Origin: CAZWVM01 sp964637705
GTDB lineage: Bacteria; UBA8481
Assembly (NCBI GenBank): GCA_964637705.1
Contig: CAZWVM010000067.1
Location: 1-17,531 of the forward strand
Direction: 5' to 3'
Length of the DNA stretch: 17,531 bases
Shown here in pieces: positions 7,205 to 14,288 of the stretch (position 1 is its first letter; each line of letters begins with the position of its first letter). The notes below the pieces were generated by a model, which had not been told where the DNA came from, searched no databases, and saw only the letters and a list, made by a program, of their open reading frames with translations. A program made the translations under genes and the position numbers.

Positions 7205-8005
7205 TCACTGAATCACGACTTTCGGCACCCCGCCGCGCAGGAGCCCGAAATCGTTCTCGGAATTCAGCCGCCGTACCGGCTCCCCTTCCGCCTGCATGCG
7301 GACGAGCTGGCCCGTCAGCCTCCCTCCTTCATCGATGCCCCCGACGGAAAAGGCCGCGAACCCCTGGATCGCCGCCGCCCCGTCGGTCGGTTGGGACAAT
7401 ATAACCACAAGCAGAAGACGCCGAGAAGCGTATTCTTTCAAGGAATCTACCGGATGGCACGCGACCCTGTCACCAACTTTCAGCACGGCCTCACCCCTCA
7501 CCCGGTACGCCATCAGGCCGTCTCCGGAGCCAACGCCGCCGGCCGGGTTCACGACCAGGGGGCGGTCCGCACCCAAACCGTCGTAGTTGACGACGGCGAA
7601 GGATATCTCCTCCCGTCTCAGTTCGTCGCACGGGGTCGCGCCCTCCATGTCCACCCTCGCCACGGCTTCCGCGCGGAACTTCATCCGGGGATTGCCGATC
7701 ATCCACGCCATGTAGGCCGCGACTTCCGAGATGACGGAGATGTTCACGCGATATCCGTCGGGGGAGACCGATACGCTGCCCGGATCGGCCTTCAAACCGT
7801 GTTCCTCGAGTCCCCTCATGGCCGCCTTGACCGCCTCCAATGGACGGAACGGCAGGTAATGTGCTGAGTTCTCGGCAACGCCGCGTATCTCACTCTGCAC
7901 CCTCTTTCGCTCGGAATAGACCCTGAAAAAATCCCACGATAACCCCAGGAGCGCGATCGAGACGAGAATTCCGCCGAAAAACCATGGAGATCTCGACCGT
8001 TTCAT
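7205..8005 (-). CDS. TadE/TadG-like membrane-anchored pilus-associated protein
   Basis: 266 aa from the ATG at 8005. An in-frame GTG at 8017 also exists, but the Shine-Dalgarno AAAGGAG (8017-8023) overlaps that GTG and lies 11 nt upstream of the ATG, so the ATG is preferred. The protein has a basic start, one TM segment (about 8-26, WFFGGILVSIALLGLSW) and an extracytoplasmic remainder. Following the TM is a helical stretch (RVQSEIRGVAENSAHYL), then a strand-rich region with RLLLVVILSQP and IQGFAAFSVGG. This layout, and the GFAAF-type motif after a VVV-rich strand, resemble TadG-like pseudopilin relatives. It is the first gene of the tad cluster here, 112 bp before cpaB. It lacks an obvious Flp pilin signature (no short length, no G/XXXXEY site). 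The family call rests on topology, motif resemblance and context. Confidence 0.6.
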   Translation of the reverse strand: MKRSRSPWFFGGILVSIALLGLSWDFFRVYSERKRVQSEIRGVAENSAHYLPFRPLEAVKAAMRGLEEHGLKADPGSVSVSPDGYRVNISVISEVAAYMAWMIGNPRMKFRAEAVARVDMEGATPCDELRREEISFAVVNYDGLGADRPLVVNPAGGVGSGDGLMAYRVRGEAVLKVGDRVACHPVDSLKEYASRRLLLVVILSQPTDGAAAIQGFAAFSVGGIDEGGRLTGQLVRMQAEGEPVRRLNSENDFGLLRGGVPKVVIQ

Positions 8006-8017
8006 CGCGTTGGGCAC

Positions 8018-8152
8018 TCCTTTGCGTCAAACTCATTCGCCCCTTCCTCAAATACCAAATTTAGTGGATAAGCTGTGGAAAAATCAAGGTCAATCTCTTA
8101 TCTTTCTGGTTATATCTTTAGATATTTCAAACTTCTACAATATTGTCAGCGC
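8018..8152. promoter_or_regulatory. AT-rich intergenic region upstream of the tad operon with two palindromes and DnaA-box-like pair
   Basis: This 135-bp spacer is strikingly AT-rich for this genome. It holds ACAATATTGT at 8137-8146 (perfect palindrome) and ATATCT-TT-AGATAT at 8112-8125 (6-bp arms). Two DnaA-box-like 9-mers on the minus strand, TTTTCCACA (8074-8082) and TTATCCACT (8063-8071), start 11 bp apart. On the minus strand TTGACC (8089-8094 region) is a possible -35, but the matching -10 (TATCCA) is weak. It most likely contains the tad operon promoter and operators; the exact start cannot be fixed by eye. Confidence 0.5.
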
Positions 8153-9934
8153 TCAATACGATCGAAGGATGCTGACGTCCCCATCATCATACAGCGGCTT
8201 CAAACCCCATTTCTCCATAAGGATCCGGCGGTCCCTCTCCCATTGCCCTGCACCCATACGGCCGTATATGTCTTTATGCAGGATGAAATACTTCAATTTC
8301 AGGCGTTGAAGATGTCCAACGGTATCCTGGCAGGGCTCAAGAGACCGATCGGTCACCTCCCCCGTGGAAACAAGCCGGCAGAGAAGCGGGTCCTCGAGGA
8401 AGAACGTGAAGTGTCTACGCGATAGCGCCGTGTGGGAAATCGGTCCCGTGAAAGCCCTCTTTCCATGAAGCGTCTGGAGCCACCCGTGATCGGTAGCCGG
8501 ATCGAACGCGCGCCACCATTCTCCAGGATCGGTCGATATCTTGAGCGGCAGGTCGATGACGGCGCAGTCCTCCCCGTCCTCGGCGAGAGTCTCGATCCAA
8601 AGAGGGCAAGCCACGGGCGTCACCTCCTGCGGCAGCGTCCAATACTCGATGATCCCGATCACGCAGAGGCCGCCGAGCAGAAGCCGTGCGCGCCCGGTAC
8701 CCCGGCGCGCCAACGACGCCGCACCCATTCCGGCGGCCAGGGCTGCAAAGAGCATGGCCACGGAGAAGTAACGGGCCGGAACACGAGCCGCTCCCACGAG
8801 GGGCAAGCCCTGGAGGAAGCCTTGCGGAAGCGGTATCGGCTTTCCGTCGGACAATGTCACGATGCCCCCGGCGTGGAGCGCAGGTCCCATGGCCAGTATC
8901 ATGAAGAGAAGGGTCAGCAACGCGACGAATCGACGATGGGGGAGACTCCGATCGAGGATCCCGATCACGCCCAGGAGCAAGACCGCGAAGCCGATGTAGC
9001 CGACGGGCTCGCCGGCCGTGAAGACCGCATACATCTTTTCCAGCGGAAGAAGGCTTCCCAGAACGGGATTGTTGAAGCTCGGCGTGAAGAACGAGAGGAG
9101 ATCGAGCGACTGGTGGATCTTGATCCAGAAGGGGACCTTGAAGAGACCGGGTTCGAGAGACGCCTCGCGCATCTTCCAGAGAAACGGCGCCGCCGGTGCA
9201 GCCGCGGCGAGCGCCAGGACAGACCAGGCGTGAAGAACGCGGCCCCACGGCGTTTCCCGAAGCGCGACGCGCACGGCGTCCTTCGCGAAGAAACCGGCGG
9301 CCATGACCACGGAGAAGAGCCCGTAGTAGAGATTGGTGTAGAAGACGACCGTGAAGGCTCCCGCCGCGAGCAGGGCGTCGCGGCGCGCGAGGGTCCGCCC
9401 GAGGCGGAAGAGCGCGAGCGCGAAAAGCGCGAGCCACTGGGTCGAGAGATGCTCGAGTTGGTTGAGATGCTCGAAACGGAACGGGGAAAAAGCGAAGACG
9501 TACCCGGCCACCAGAGCTCCCGGGAAACTGCCGGTGAGGCGCAGGGAGAGAGCAAACATGAAGTATCCGGAGAGCACGAACGTCGACGCAAAGAGGACGT
9601 TGTAGGCGGCGATCGGATCAAAGAGACGCCGCAACAGGGCGCCGGCCAACGAATTGAGCGGAGTCAGGGCGTGGAAATAGAGCGAGACTCCCTGGGGGTG
9701 AAAGACCTGGTCCGTCCAGAAAGGCGAGACGTGGTCCTTCAGGAGAGCCTTGTCGAACCACCAGAAGTTCCACAGAAACAGCCAGGCGTCGTGAGAGCCC
9801 GCGAGCCGGTGACCTCCCGCCAGGGGCAGGGGCCAGAGCCAGAAGGCCGAGAAGAGGCAGAAGGCCAGGAAACCGGCCAGGTGTGCGCGGGGTCCGTGGA
9901 GGGAAATCCCGTTTCGTGCCTCCGCGAGCATCAT
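8153..9934 (-). CDS. Polytopic membrane protein, GT-C glycosyltransferase-like
   Basis: 593 aa from the ATG at 9934. A second ATG follows at 9931. No clear Shine-Dalgarno is visible, and the open frame continues upstream only as antisense of the next gene. About ten or more hydrophobic segments can be seen, the first at about 18-38. A first extracytoplasmic loop follows, with SHDAWLFLWNFWWF (Asp about 49) and FWTDQVFHPQGVSLYFH. The acidic residue just after TM1 and the sugar-transferase-like loop are typical of GT-C enzymes that use polyprenyl-phosphate sugars. The C-terminal 150 residues are soluble (DCAVIDLPLKIS, AFTGPISH). It likely glycosylates a surface polymer or protein on the periplasmic side, but donor and acceptor are unknown. 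The stop lies 135 bp before the tad cluster on the same strand, so transcription may read through. Confidence 0.65.
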   Translation of the reverse strand: MMLAEARNGISLHGPRAHLAGFLAFCLFSAFWLWPLPLAGGHRLAGSHDAWLFLWNFWWFDKALLKDHVSPFWTDQVFHPQGVSLYFHALTPLNSLAGALLRRLFDPIAAYNVLFASTFVLSGYFMFALSLRLTGSFPGALVAGYVFAFSPFRFEHLNQLEHLSTQWLALFALALFRLGRTLARRDALLAAGAFTVVFYTNLYYGLFSVVMAAGFFAKDAVRVALRETPWGRVLHAWSVLALAAAAPAAPFLWKMREASLEPGLFKVPFWIKIHQSLDLLSFFTPSFNNPVLGSLLPLEKMYAVFTAGEPVGYIGFAVLLLGVIGILDRSLPHRRFVALLTLLFMILAMGPALHAGGIVTLSDGKPIPLPQGFLQGLPLVGAARVPARYFSVAMLFAALAAGMGAASLARRGTGRARLLLGGLCVIGIIEYWTLPQEVTPVACPLWIETLAEDGEDCAVIDLPLKISTDPGEWWRAFDPATDHGWLQTLHGKRAFTGPISHTALSRRHFTFFLEDPLLCRLVSTGEVTDRSLEPCQDTVGHLQRLKLKYFILHKDIYGRMGAGQWERDRRILMEKWGLKPLYDDGDVSILRSY

Positions 9935-9977
9935 GGCCGCATCATAGGACAGGATCGCCGAAGAGGCTACCCGCCTC

Positions 9978-10038
9978 GCGCGGCGCTGGCGCGCGCCGTG
10001 GCCGCCGCGCCTCTTGCCTTTTGACTTTTGCCTTTCCC
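9978..10038. repeat. GC hairpin plus four pyrimidine heptads in the divergent spacer
   Basis: Between the two divergent membrane-protein genes lies an 8-bp inverted repeat (GCGCGGCG at 9978-9985, CGCCGCGC at 10003-10010). Its loop contains the 10-bp palindrome GGCGCGCGCC (9988-9997). Directly after it come four tandem heptads, CTCTTGC, CTTTTGA, CTTTTGC and CTTTCCC (10011-10038). The hairpin followed by a pyrimidine tract resembles a dispersed intergenic repeat element or a terminator shape. No plus-strand gene ends just before it. Confidence 0.4.
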
Positions 10039-10060
10039 GATTTTCTCCTAGCATCGCTCC

Positions 10061-11533
10061 ATGCAAGGCACTCCGCACGCCGGACGGATCTTCCTCACCC
10101 TCTTCCTCGTTCTCGCCTTTCACGCCGATCCGATGCTGGAGATCAGCACCGTCCGATACACGCACCTGGCGCGGGCCGTCGCCGAGGAAGGACGCTTCGC
10201 GGTCGACTCCTTCGCCCATGCCTCGCGCGGGGATCTCTCGGAATACGGCGGGCACCTCTATCCTTCGGTTCTCCCCGGGCTCGGCCTCGCGCTCGTTCCC
10301 TTCGCGGGCCTCGCCGCCCTCCTGGCCCCCCTTCTCGACGTCCGCCCCAATTTGATGGTGCACCTGGTGTCTCTCATCCTCTTCCAGGTCCCGATCGCGG
10401 CCGGCGCGGCGATCGTCATGATCCGCATCCTCTCCCGGCTCGGGCTTCCCCATGGGAGAGCCGTCCTCTTCGCGCTCGCCGCCACCCTCGGAACCCCTCT
10501 CTTCATATTCACGACGAAGCTCTCCGACTATCCCCTCGTCACCCTGGTCCAGCTGATCGCCGTCGAGTGCCTCGTCGTCGAGCCAGCGGAGAAACGAGCG
10601 ACCACGGGGCGCGCGCTCCTCGTCGGAGGATGCCTCGGAATCTGCATCGCCGTGAACGACATGGCCGCTCTCAGCCTCGCTCTCGTCACGCTCGCCATCA
10701 CCCTCCCGGAGTCTCCCGCGCAGGCCTTGAGGAGGTGGGGACTGGCGATCGCGGGCGCCGCTCCCTGCGTGGCGGCAAGGTTTCTCTACCTGGATCGCTG
10801 CTTCGGCTCGCCGTTCGCCACGCCCCTCTCCCACTCGGCCGCGCGCATCAGTTTCCTGGACCGTTACGGGACCCATTGGGGATGGCTCGAGGGGGTGAAA
10901 GCCATCCTGGGGGAATCCCCCGCGGCCCTTTTCGGTCTCACCTTCGGCGAGGTCGGCCTCTTCGTCTTCGCCCCGGTCTTTCTCCTGCTCTTCGTCTCCT
11001 TCCGGCGCGATGTGAACGGCGCGCATTCGGAGACGGCGCGGCGCGTGCGACGGGCCGTTCTCCTGGCGGGCGCCGTGAACCTCCTCCTGCACCTGCCGCT
11101 GATCGGCGGAATCTGGAGGGGAGGAGCCTCATGGGGTCCCCGCTACATGCTCTTCTCCACGACGCTCCTCATCATCGCCGTTGCACTCGGCACGCGGAGC
11201 CTCTCATGGAAGGCCGTCACGCCCCCGGTTCTTCTCTCGATCTTCGTGAACTGGCTGGGGGCCCAGTATGGCTACAACACGAGCCCCGTGGACCAGCTGG
11301 GGCTCTTCCTTCTCGGCGGTCCCACCACGCCCGCCTTCCGCATGCTCTGGCTTCACTGGGGAATCGTGCCCAGCCCGGAGCGGATCGCACTCGTCATGGA
11401 GGAGACTCCGCGACTGGGGGCCTATTACGCCTTCACCCACCCCACGCCGATGGCGGCGGGCCTGATGCTGGCACTGGTTCTACTCGCCTTATGGTGGCCG
11501 CTCATCAAGACGACCCGCATCTCTATCACCTAG
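10061..11533 (+). CDS. Polytopic membrane protein, GT-C glycosyltransferase-like
   Basis: 490 aa from the ATG at 10061, ending in TAG. It has about ten hydrophobic segments. After a short first TM (about 9-21), the loop STVRYTHLARAVAEEGRFAV, then SEYGGHLYPSVLPGLGLALVPF, matches the first periplasmic loop seen in dolichyl/polyprenyl-phosphate-sugar-dependent integral membrane transferases. WGPRYMLF at about 365-372 is a motif often seen in bacterial GT-C-like proteins. No catalytic assignment can be made from sequence alone. No good ribosome-binding site precedes the ATG. An internal ATG near 10133 is possible but would remove the first TM. It is divergent from the other GT-C-like gene, so the two may share a regulatory spacer and a pathway. 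Confidence 0.6.
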   Translation: MQGTPHAGRIFLTLFLVLAFHADPMLEISTVRYTHLARAVAEEGRFAVDSFAHASRGDLSEYGGHLYPSVLPGLGLALVPFAGLAALLAPLLDVRPNLMVHLVSLILFQVPIAAGAAIVMIRILSRLGLPHGRAVLFALAATLGTPLFIFTTKLSDYPLVTLVQLIAVECLVVEPAEKRATTGRALLVGGCLGICIAVNDMAALSLALVTLAITLPESPAQALRRWGLAIAGAAPCVAARFLYLDRCFGSPFATPLSHSAARISFLDRYGTHWGWLEGVKAILGESPAALFGLTFGEVGLFVFAPVFLLLFVSFRRDVNGAHSETARRVRRAVLLAGAVNLLLHLPLIGGIWRGGASWGPRYMLFSTTLLIIAVALGTRSLSWKAVTPPVLLSIFVNWLGAQYGYNTSPVDQLGLFLLGGPTTPAFRMLWLHWGIVPSPERIALVMEETPRLGAYYAFTHPTPMAAGLMLALVLLALWWPLIKTTRISIT

Positions 11534-11561
11534 AATTTCCAGCAATTTCAGCATTTTTCGC

Positions 11562-11589
11562 TTGACTCAGAACTTCACACGGCCATAAC
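11562..11589 (+). promoter_or_regulatory. Possible sigma-70 promoter for the NlpC/P60 gene
   Basis: TTGACT at 11562-11567, a 16-nt spacer, then CATAAC at 11584-11589 (5/6 and 4/6 matches to consensus). It lies in the 151-bp gap after the GT-C-like gene, about 95 bp upstream of the NlpC/P60 start. It is plausible because that gap has no terminator or other gene, but the -10 box is imperfect. Confidence 0.4.
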
Positions 11590-11684
11590 CTCACACGTTG
11601 CCGATGCGTAGGATCGCCCAGCATAAGCGCATCTGGATTGGCGCCCATCATGGGTATCGGGGCCGGAGATCGGTTCCGACAGCG

Positions 11685-12359
11685 ATGGAGCGAACGTTCT
11701 GGATCCCCCTTTTCGGGGCCGCGCTCTTCCTGACGCCTCTTGTCGGGTCCGCGGTTGCCTCCTCGTTCCCCGTGATCGAGCCCCGTCCTCTCGCGAACAA
11801 GGAAGCGTTCGCCGCCGTCACACCTCTACCCCTGAGGCTCGATAATATCGAGATCGCCCCCGTTGCGGACGAGGAAATCGGTGAAATCGAGGCTCCGGCC
11901 GAGGCTCCGGCTCCACCTCGCGTCGCTCCCGCCATCGAACCGATGGTCGTTACGGAAGAGGAGGCTCCGGCCCCCTATGTCTTCGGCGAGCATGAGGGTT
12001 GGCGGGCGCGCGTGATCAGCCACGCCCTGGCTCTCATGGGGCGTCCCTACCATTGGGGAGGAACGCAGCCGGGAGGGTTCGATTGCTCCGGCCTGGTTCA
12101 ATACGTCATGGCGGATGTCGGCATCGTCCTGCCGCGCACCATGCGAGAGATGCTCCAGGTCGTCCGCCCCGTGACGGAACTCGACTTGAGGCCGGGTGAC
12201 CTCGTCTTCTTCCGCAGCCCCGATCATGTCGGAATCTACCTCGGCAACGGTGAATTCATCCACGCCTCCAGCGGCAAACGCCGCGTCACGATCTCCTCGC
12301 TCGTCACCGACCGCTTCTACCAGCGCCGCTACATCGGATCGGGCCGCGTCGCGGACTGA
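11685..12359 (+). CDS. Exported NlpC/P60 family peptidoglycan endopeptidase
   Basis: 224 aa from the ATG at 11685, chosen because it begins directly with a signal sequence (MERTFWIPLF, then a hydrophobic core ending near AVAS). An upstream in-frame ATG at 11598 would put about 29 polar residues in front of it. After a disordered Pro/Ala/Glu-rich linker (about 30-100, EAPAEAPAPP), the NlpC/P60 domain fills about 105-220. The catalytic triad is visible: Cys134 in FDCSGLVQYV, His181 in PDHVGIYLGNG and His193 in FIHASSG. PYHWGGTQPGG precedes the Cys as in the family. It cleaves peptide stems of peptidoglycan in the periplasm, usually gamma-D-Glu-diamino acid bonds; the exact bond is not predictable. 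No SH3 or LysM binding domain is present. The next gene starts 25 nt downstream, suggesting cotranscription. Confidence 0.9.
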   Translation: MERTFWIPLFGAALFLTPLVGSAVASSFPVIEPRPLANKEAFAAVTPLPLRLDNIEIAPVADEEIGEIEAPAEAPAPPRVAPAIEPMVVTEEEAPAPYVFGEHEGWRARVISHALALMGRPYHWGGTQPGGFDCSGLVQYVMADVGIVLPRTMREMLQVVRPVTELDLRPGDLVFFRSPDHVGIYLGNGEFIHASSGKRRVTISSLVTDRFYQRRYIGSGRVAD

Positions 12360-12384
12360 TTTCCGACTCGAGGGGGCGGACGCC

Positions 12385-13149
12385 GTGGACATGACCCTTC
12401 CCGACATCATCTACGATCTCGAAATCGATCTCGCGGAATTCTACGCGAGGCTCAAGATCCTCTCCCGGTTTCGCCGATCTCGAGAAACGTTCGAGATCAT
12501 GGAAGTCCATTCGCGACGTCACGCCGAGACGATTCGGCGCGTTCCCATGGAGGGGGCGATGCCGGTTGGCCTGAGCTTCAACGCCCTCTCCGGCATTCAG
12601 ACGAGAATCAAGGAGTCTCTCTACGAGGAGGTCCTGAAGGAGGAGAACCTCGTGATCGTGATGGAGAAACTGGCCGCGGGCGAGGAGGCGATCGGCAAGG
12701 CCTATCTCGCGGCCGCGCGACTCCTGCGCGAGTCCGTGCCCGGAGCCGAAGCGCTCGCGGCCGAGATCGAACGGCTCGGGAGGGAGGAATTCGGGCATCG
12801 GGACCAGATCCTGGCGGTGAGAGAAAAAAACATGCGCGCAACGCTCGAGGAAACGGAGGCGACGACGGTTCAAGAGGCGAAACACGAACCGTCTCTCGAG
12901 CCCGGAGAGGAGAACCTTCCGCCGGCCATGCGATTCGTGAAGCACCTCGGCCGCGACGTCGCGATGCGCAAGGAGGCCATGACGGCCGTCTCCAACGCGC
13001 GGGCGCGGGCGGTCGCGGAAATCGTGCAGATCGGCGCCCGCCACGGTTATCGCTTCACCGTCCAGGAATACGAGAAAGCATGCGCCGACGAGATGTCGGA
13101 CGAATCCCGTTCGGGCGACCCTCTATTCCCCCGCCTCGTGCCGCTCTAG
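12385..13149 (+). CDS. Ferritin-like helical-bundle protein with C-terminal Nif11-like domain
   Basis: 254 aa from the GTG at 12385, preferred because GAGGGGG lies 8 nt upstream. An ATG at 12391 (252 aa) is the alternative. Residues about 5-148 form four predicted long helices with ferritin-like spacing: DLEIDLAEFYARL, FEIMEVHSRRHAETI, VMEKLAAGEEAIGKAYLAA and LGREEFGHRDQIL. Helix 4 keeps an E-x-x-H pair (E135, H138). In helix 2 the expected Glu before His46 appears to be Ser43, so a complete di-iron site is doubtful. After a charged linker, residues about 180-236 (RFVKHLGRDVAMR, then IGARHGYRFTVQEYEKA) resemble Nif11: F-x3-L-x2-D, then a GY/GF-x-FT-x2-E motif. It follows the NlpC/P60 gene in the same direction. 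No RiPP precursor or modifying enzyme is nearby. The function is unknown; both domain calls are by eye. Confidence 0.55.
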   Translation: MDMTLPDIIYDLEIDLAEFYARLKILSRFRRSRETFEIMEVHSRRHAETIRRVPMEGAMPVGLSFNALSGIQTRIKESLYEEVLKEENLVIVMEKLAAGEEAIGKAYLAAARLLRESVPGAEALAAEIERLGREEFGHRDQILAVREKNMRATLEETEATTVQEAKHEPSLEPGEENLPPAMRFVKHLGRDVAMRKEAMTAVSNARARAVAEIVQIGARHGYRFTVQEYEKACADEMSDESRSGDPLFPRLVPL

Positions 13150-13233
13150 CCCTCAAACGAGATTCAGTCTTTTCCTTCTTGAGATTCTTTACACGAATCC
13201 TGTGGATCATTGCGCCCATGAAAAACCCATTCT

Positions 13234-13263
13234 TTGACCCGTGGAATCCGTCTTTGCTATAAT
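13234..13263 (+). promoter_or_regulatory. Near-consensus sigma-70 promoter of the nuo operon
   Basis: TTGACC (13234-13239), an 18-nt spacer, and a perfect TATAAT (13258-13263). Transcription should start near 13270, giving a leader of about 33 nt before the TTG start of nuoA. This is the best housekeeping promoter in the window. It also argues against the in-frame ATG at 13234 as the nuoA start, since that codon lies inside the promoter. Confidence 0.8.
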
Positions 13264-13302
13264 CGACCCCGCTTTGAACCCCCGTCTCGAACGGAGCGCC
13301 CC

Positions 13303-13698
13303 TTGCTGAATGTCGATCTCATCGCCTTCCTCGCCTTCGGCGCCGCGGGCTTCGTCTTCGTCTTCCTCGCGCTGGGCTTCGCGGGCCGCATCCTGCGCGG
13401 CCGGACGGTCCCGACCGCCGGCAAGCTCGAGACGTATGAGTGCGGTGAGATACCGCGCGGAGACGCGCGTGTCCGCTTCAATCCCCGGTTCTTCCTGCTG
13501 GCCGTCGTCTTCATCATCTTCGACGTCGAGATCGCCTTTCTCTTCCCCTGGGCCGTCGTCTTCCGTGAAACGGGTTTCGTGGCCTTCGCCGACGTCATCG
13601 TCTTCCTCGCGATCCTGGTCGCGGGCTACGCCTGGTTCTGGAAGACCGGGCAATTGAGATGGATCCTGCCGGGTGAAGAGGGATCCTCCCGGCGATGA
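13303..13698 (+). CDS. nuoA: NADH-quinone oxidoreductase subunit A
   Basis: Small membrane subunit of complex I, contacting NuoH and the quinone-site entrance. It is 131 aa from the TTG at 13303, supported by GGAG at 13293-13296 (6 nt spacing) and by the promoter just upstream. The length fits the family (about 118-147 aa). Three TM segments are clear. The conserved loop with KLETYECGEIPRGDARVRFN and the FIIFDVEIAFLFPW segment are diagnostic. The stop overlaps the nuoB ATG by 4 nt. It is the first gene of the operon. Confidence 0.94.
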   Translation: MLNVDLIAFLAFGAAGFVFVFLALGFAGRILRGRTVPTAGKLETYECGEIPRGDARVRFNPRFFLLAVVFIIFDVEIAFLFPWAVVFRETGFVAFADVIVFLAILVAGYAWFWKTGQLRWILPGEEGSSRR

Positions 13699-14288
13699 AG
13701 CGATCCCCGGCGAGGATCGGCGAGTATCAGGATCTCGTGCAAGCGATCCGCGAGACGTCGACGCGGCTGGGGGACACGGCCGTGGCCCTGAAACTCGACC
13801 GGATGCTCGCCCTGGCCGACTGGTGCGTCTCCACCTCGCGTCTCAACTCCATCTGGCCCTTCTCCTTCGGACTGGCCTGTTGCGCCATCGAGATGATGGC
13901 CGCGGCCGCCGCGCGCTTCGACCTCGACAGGTTCGGCGCCGGCGTCTTCCGGGGATCTCCGCGCCAGGCGGACCTCATGATCGTCGCCGGCACCGTGACG
14001 TACAAGATGGGCCCCTGCGTGAGGCGGCTCTGGGAGGAGATGCCGGAGCCGAAGTGGGTGATCGCGATGGGGGCCTGCGCCACCTCCGGCGGCCCGTATG
14101 ACCTTCACGGCTACCACGTGATGAAAGGCGTGGACCGGATCGTGCCGGTCGACGTCTACACCCCGGGTTGCCCTCCGAGGCCCGAGACGCTGATCGATTC
14201 GCTGCTCACGCTCCAGGAGATGATCCGCTCCGGACGGGACCGAGAGGTCCGTGCCGCGTGGGCCGCGCGCGAGGAGAAACGCGGATGA
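13695..14288 (+). CDS. nuoB: NADH-quinone oxidoreductase subunit B (N2 cluster)
   Basis: Peripheral-arm subunit that carries the terminal 4Fe-4S cluster N2 and hands electrons to quinone. It is 197 aa. Cluster ligands are in place: the tandem Cys62-Cys63 in FGLACCAIEMM, Cys128 in VIAMGACATSGG, and Cys159 in VYTPGCPPRPE. The run GTVTYKMGP and EMPEPKWV are family hallmarks. An extended N-terminus of about 45 residues precedes the core. It starts at an ATG overlapping the nuoA stop and ends in an ATGA overlap with nuoC, so translation is probably coupled across all three. Confidence 0.97.
   Translation: MKRSPARIGEYQDLVQAIRETSTRLGDTAVALKLDRMLALADWCVSTSRLNSIWPFSFGLACCAIEMMAAAAARFDLDRFGAGVFRGSPRQADLMIVAGTVTYKMGPCVRRLWEEMPEPKWVIAMGACATSGGPYDLHGYHVMKGVDRIVPVDVYTPGCPPRPETLIDSLLTLQEMIRSGRDREVRAAWAAREEKRG

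Noticed and set aside
7453..7470. Sigma-54-like TGGCAC sequence
   Set aside because: The downstream TTGC element is absent and the site lies within the TadG-like coding region on the opposite strand.
8063..8082. Chromosomal replication origin based on the two DnaA-like boxes
   Set aside because: There are only two boxes, one imperfect, and no dnaA, dnaN, parAB or gidA genes nearby. Kept only as a possible regulatory site.
8432..10024. 530-codon plus-strand open frame
   Set aside because: Antisense to the GT-C-like gene, extremely rich in E, R and G, with no TM segment or domain.
9935..11092. N-terminal extension of the minus-strand GT-C-like gene up to 11092
   Set aside because: The extension is antisense to the divergent GT-C-like gene and is charged and low-complexity. 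The true protein begins at the ATG near 9934 just before its first TM segment.
9883..11565. 560-codon plus-strand open frame overlapping the 490-aa membrane protein
   Set aside because: Another reading frame of the same strand; Arg/Pro-rich and without hydrophobic segments, unlike the in-frame polytopic protein.
13150..13190. Terminator after the ferritin-like/Nif11 gene
   Set aside because: Only a 5-bp CTCAA/TTGAG pairing with a loop of about 22 nt could be found; too weak to call.
13218..13262. A 14-codon mini-ORF (MKNPFFDPWNPSLL) ahead of nuoA, as a possible leader peptide
   Set aside because: It spans the -35 and -10 boxes, lies upstream of the predicted transcript start and has no ribosome-binding site.
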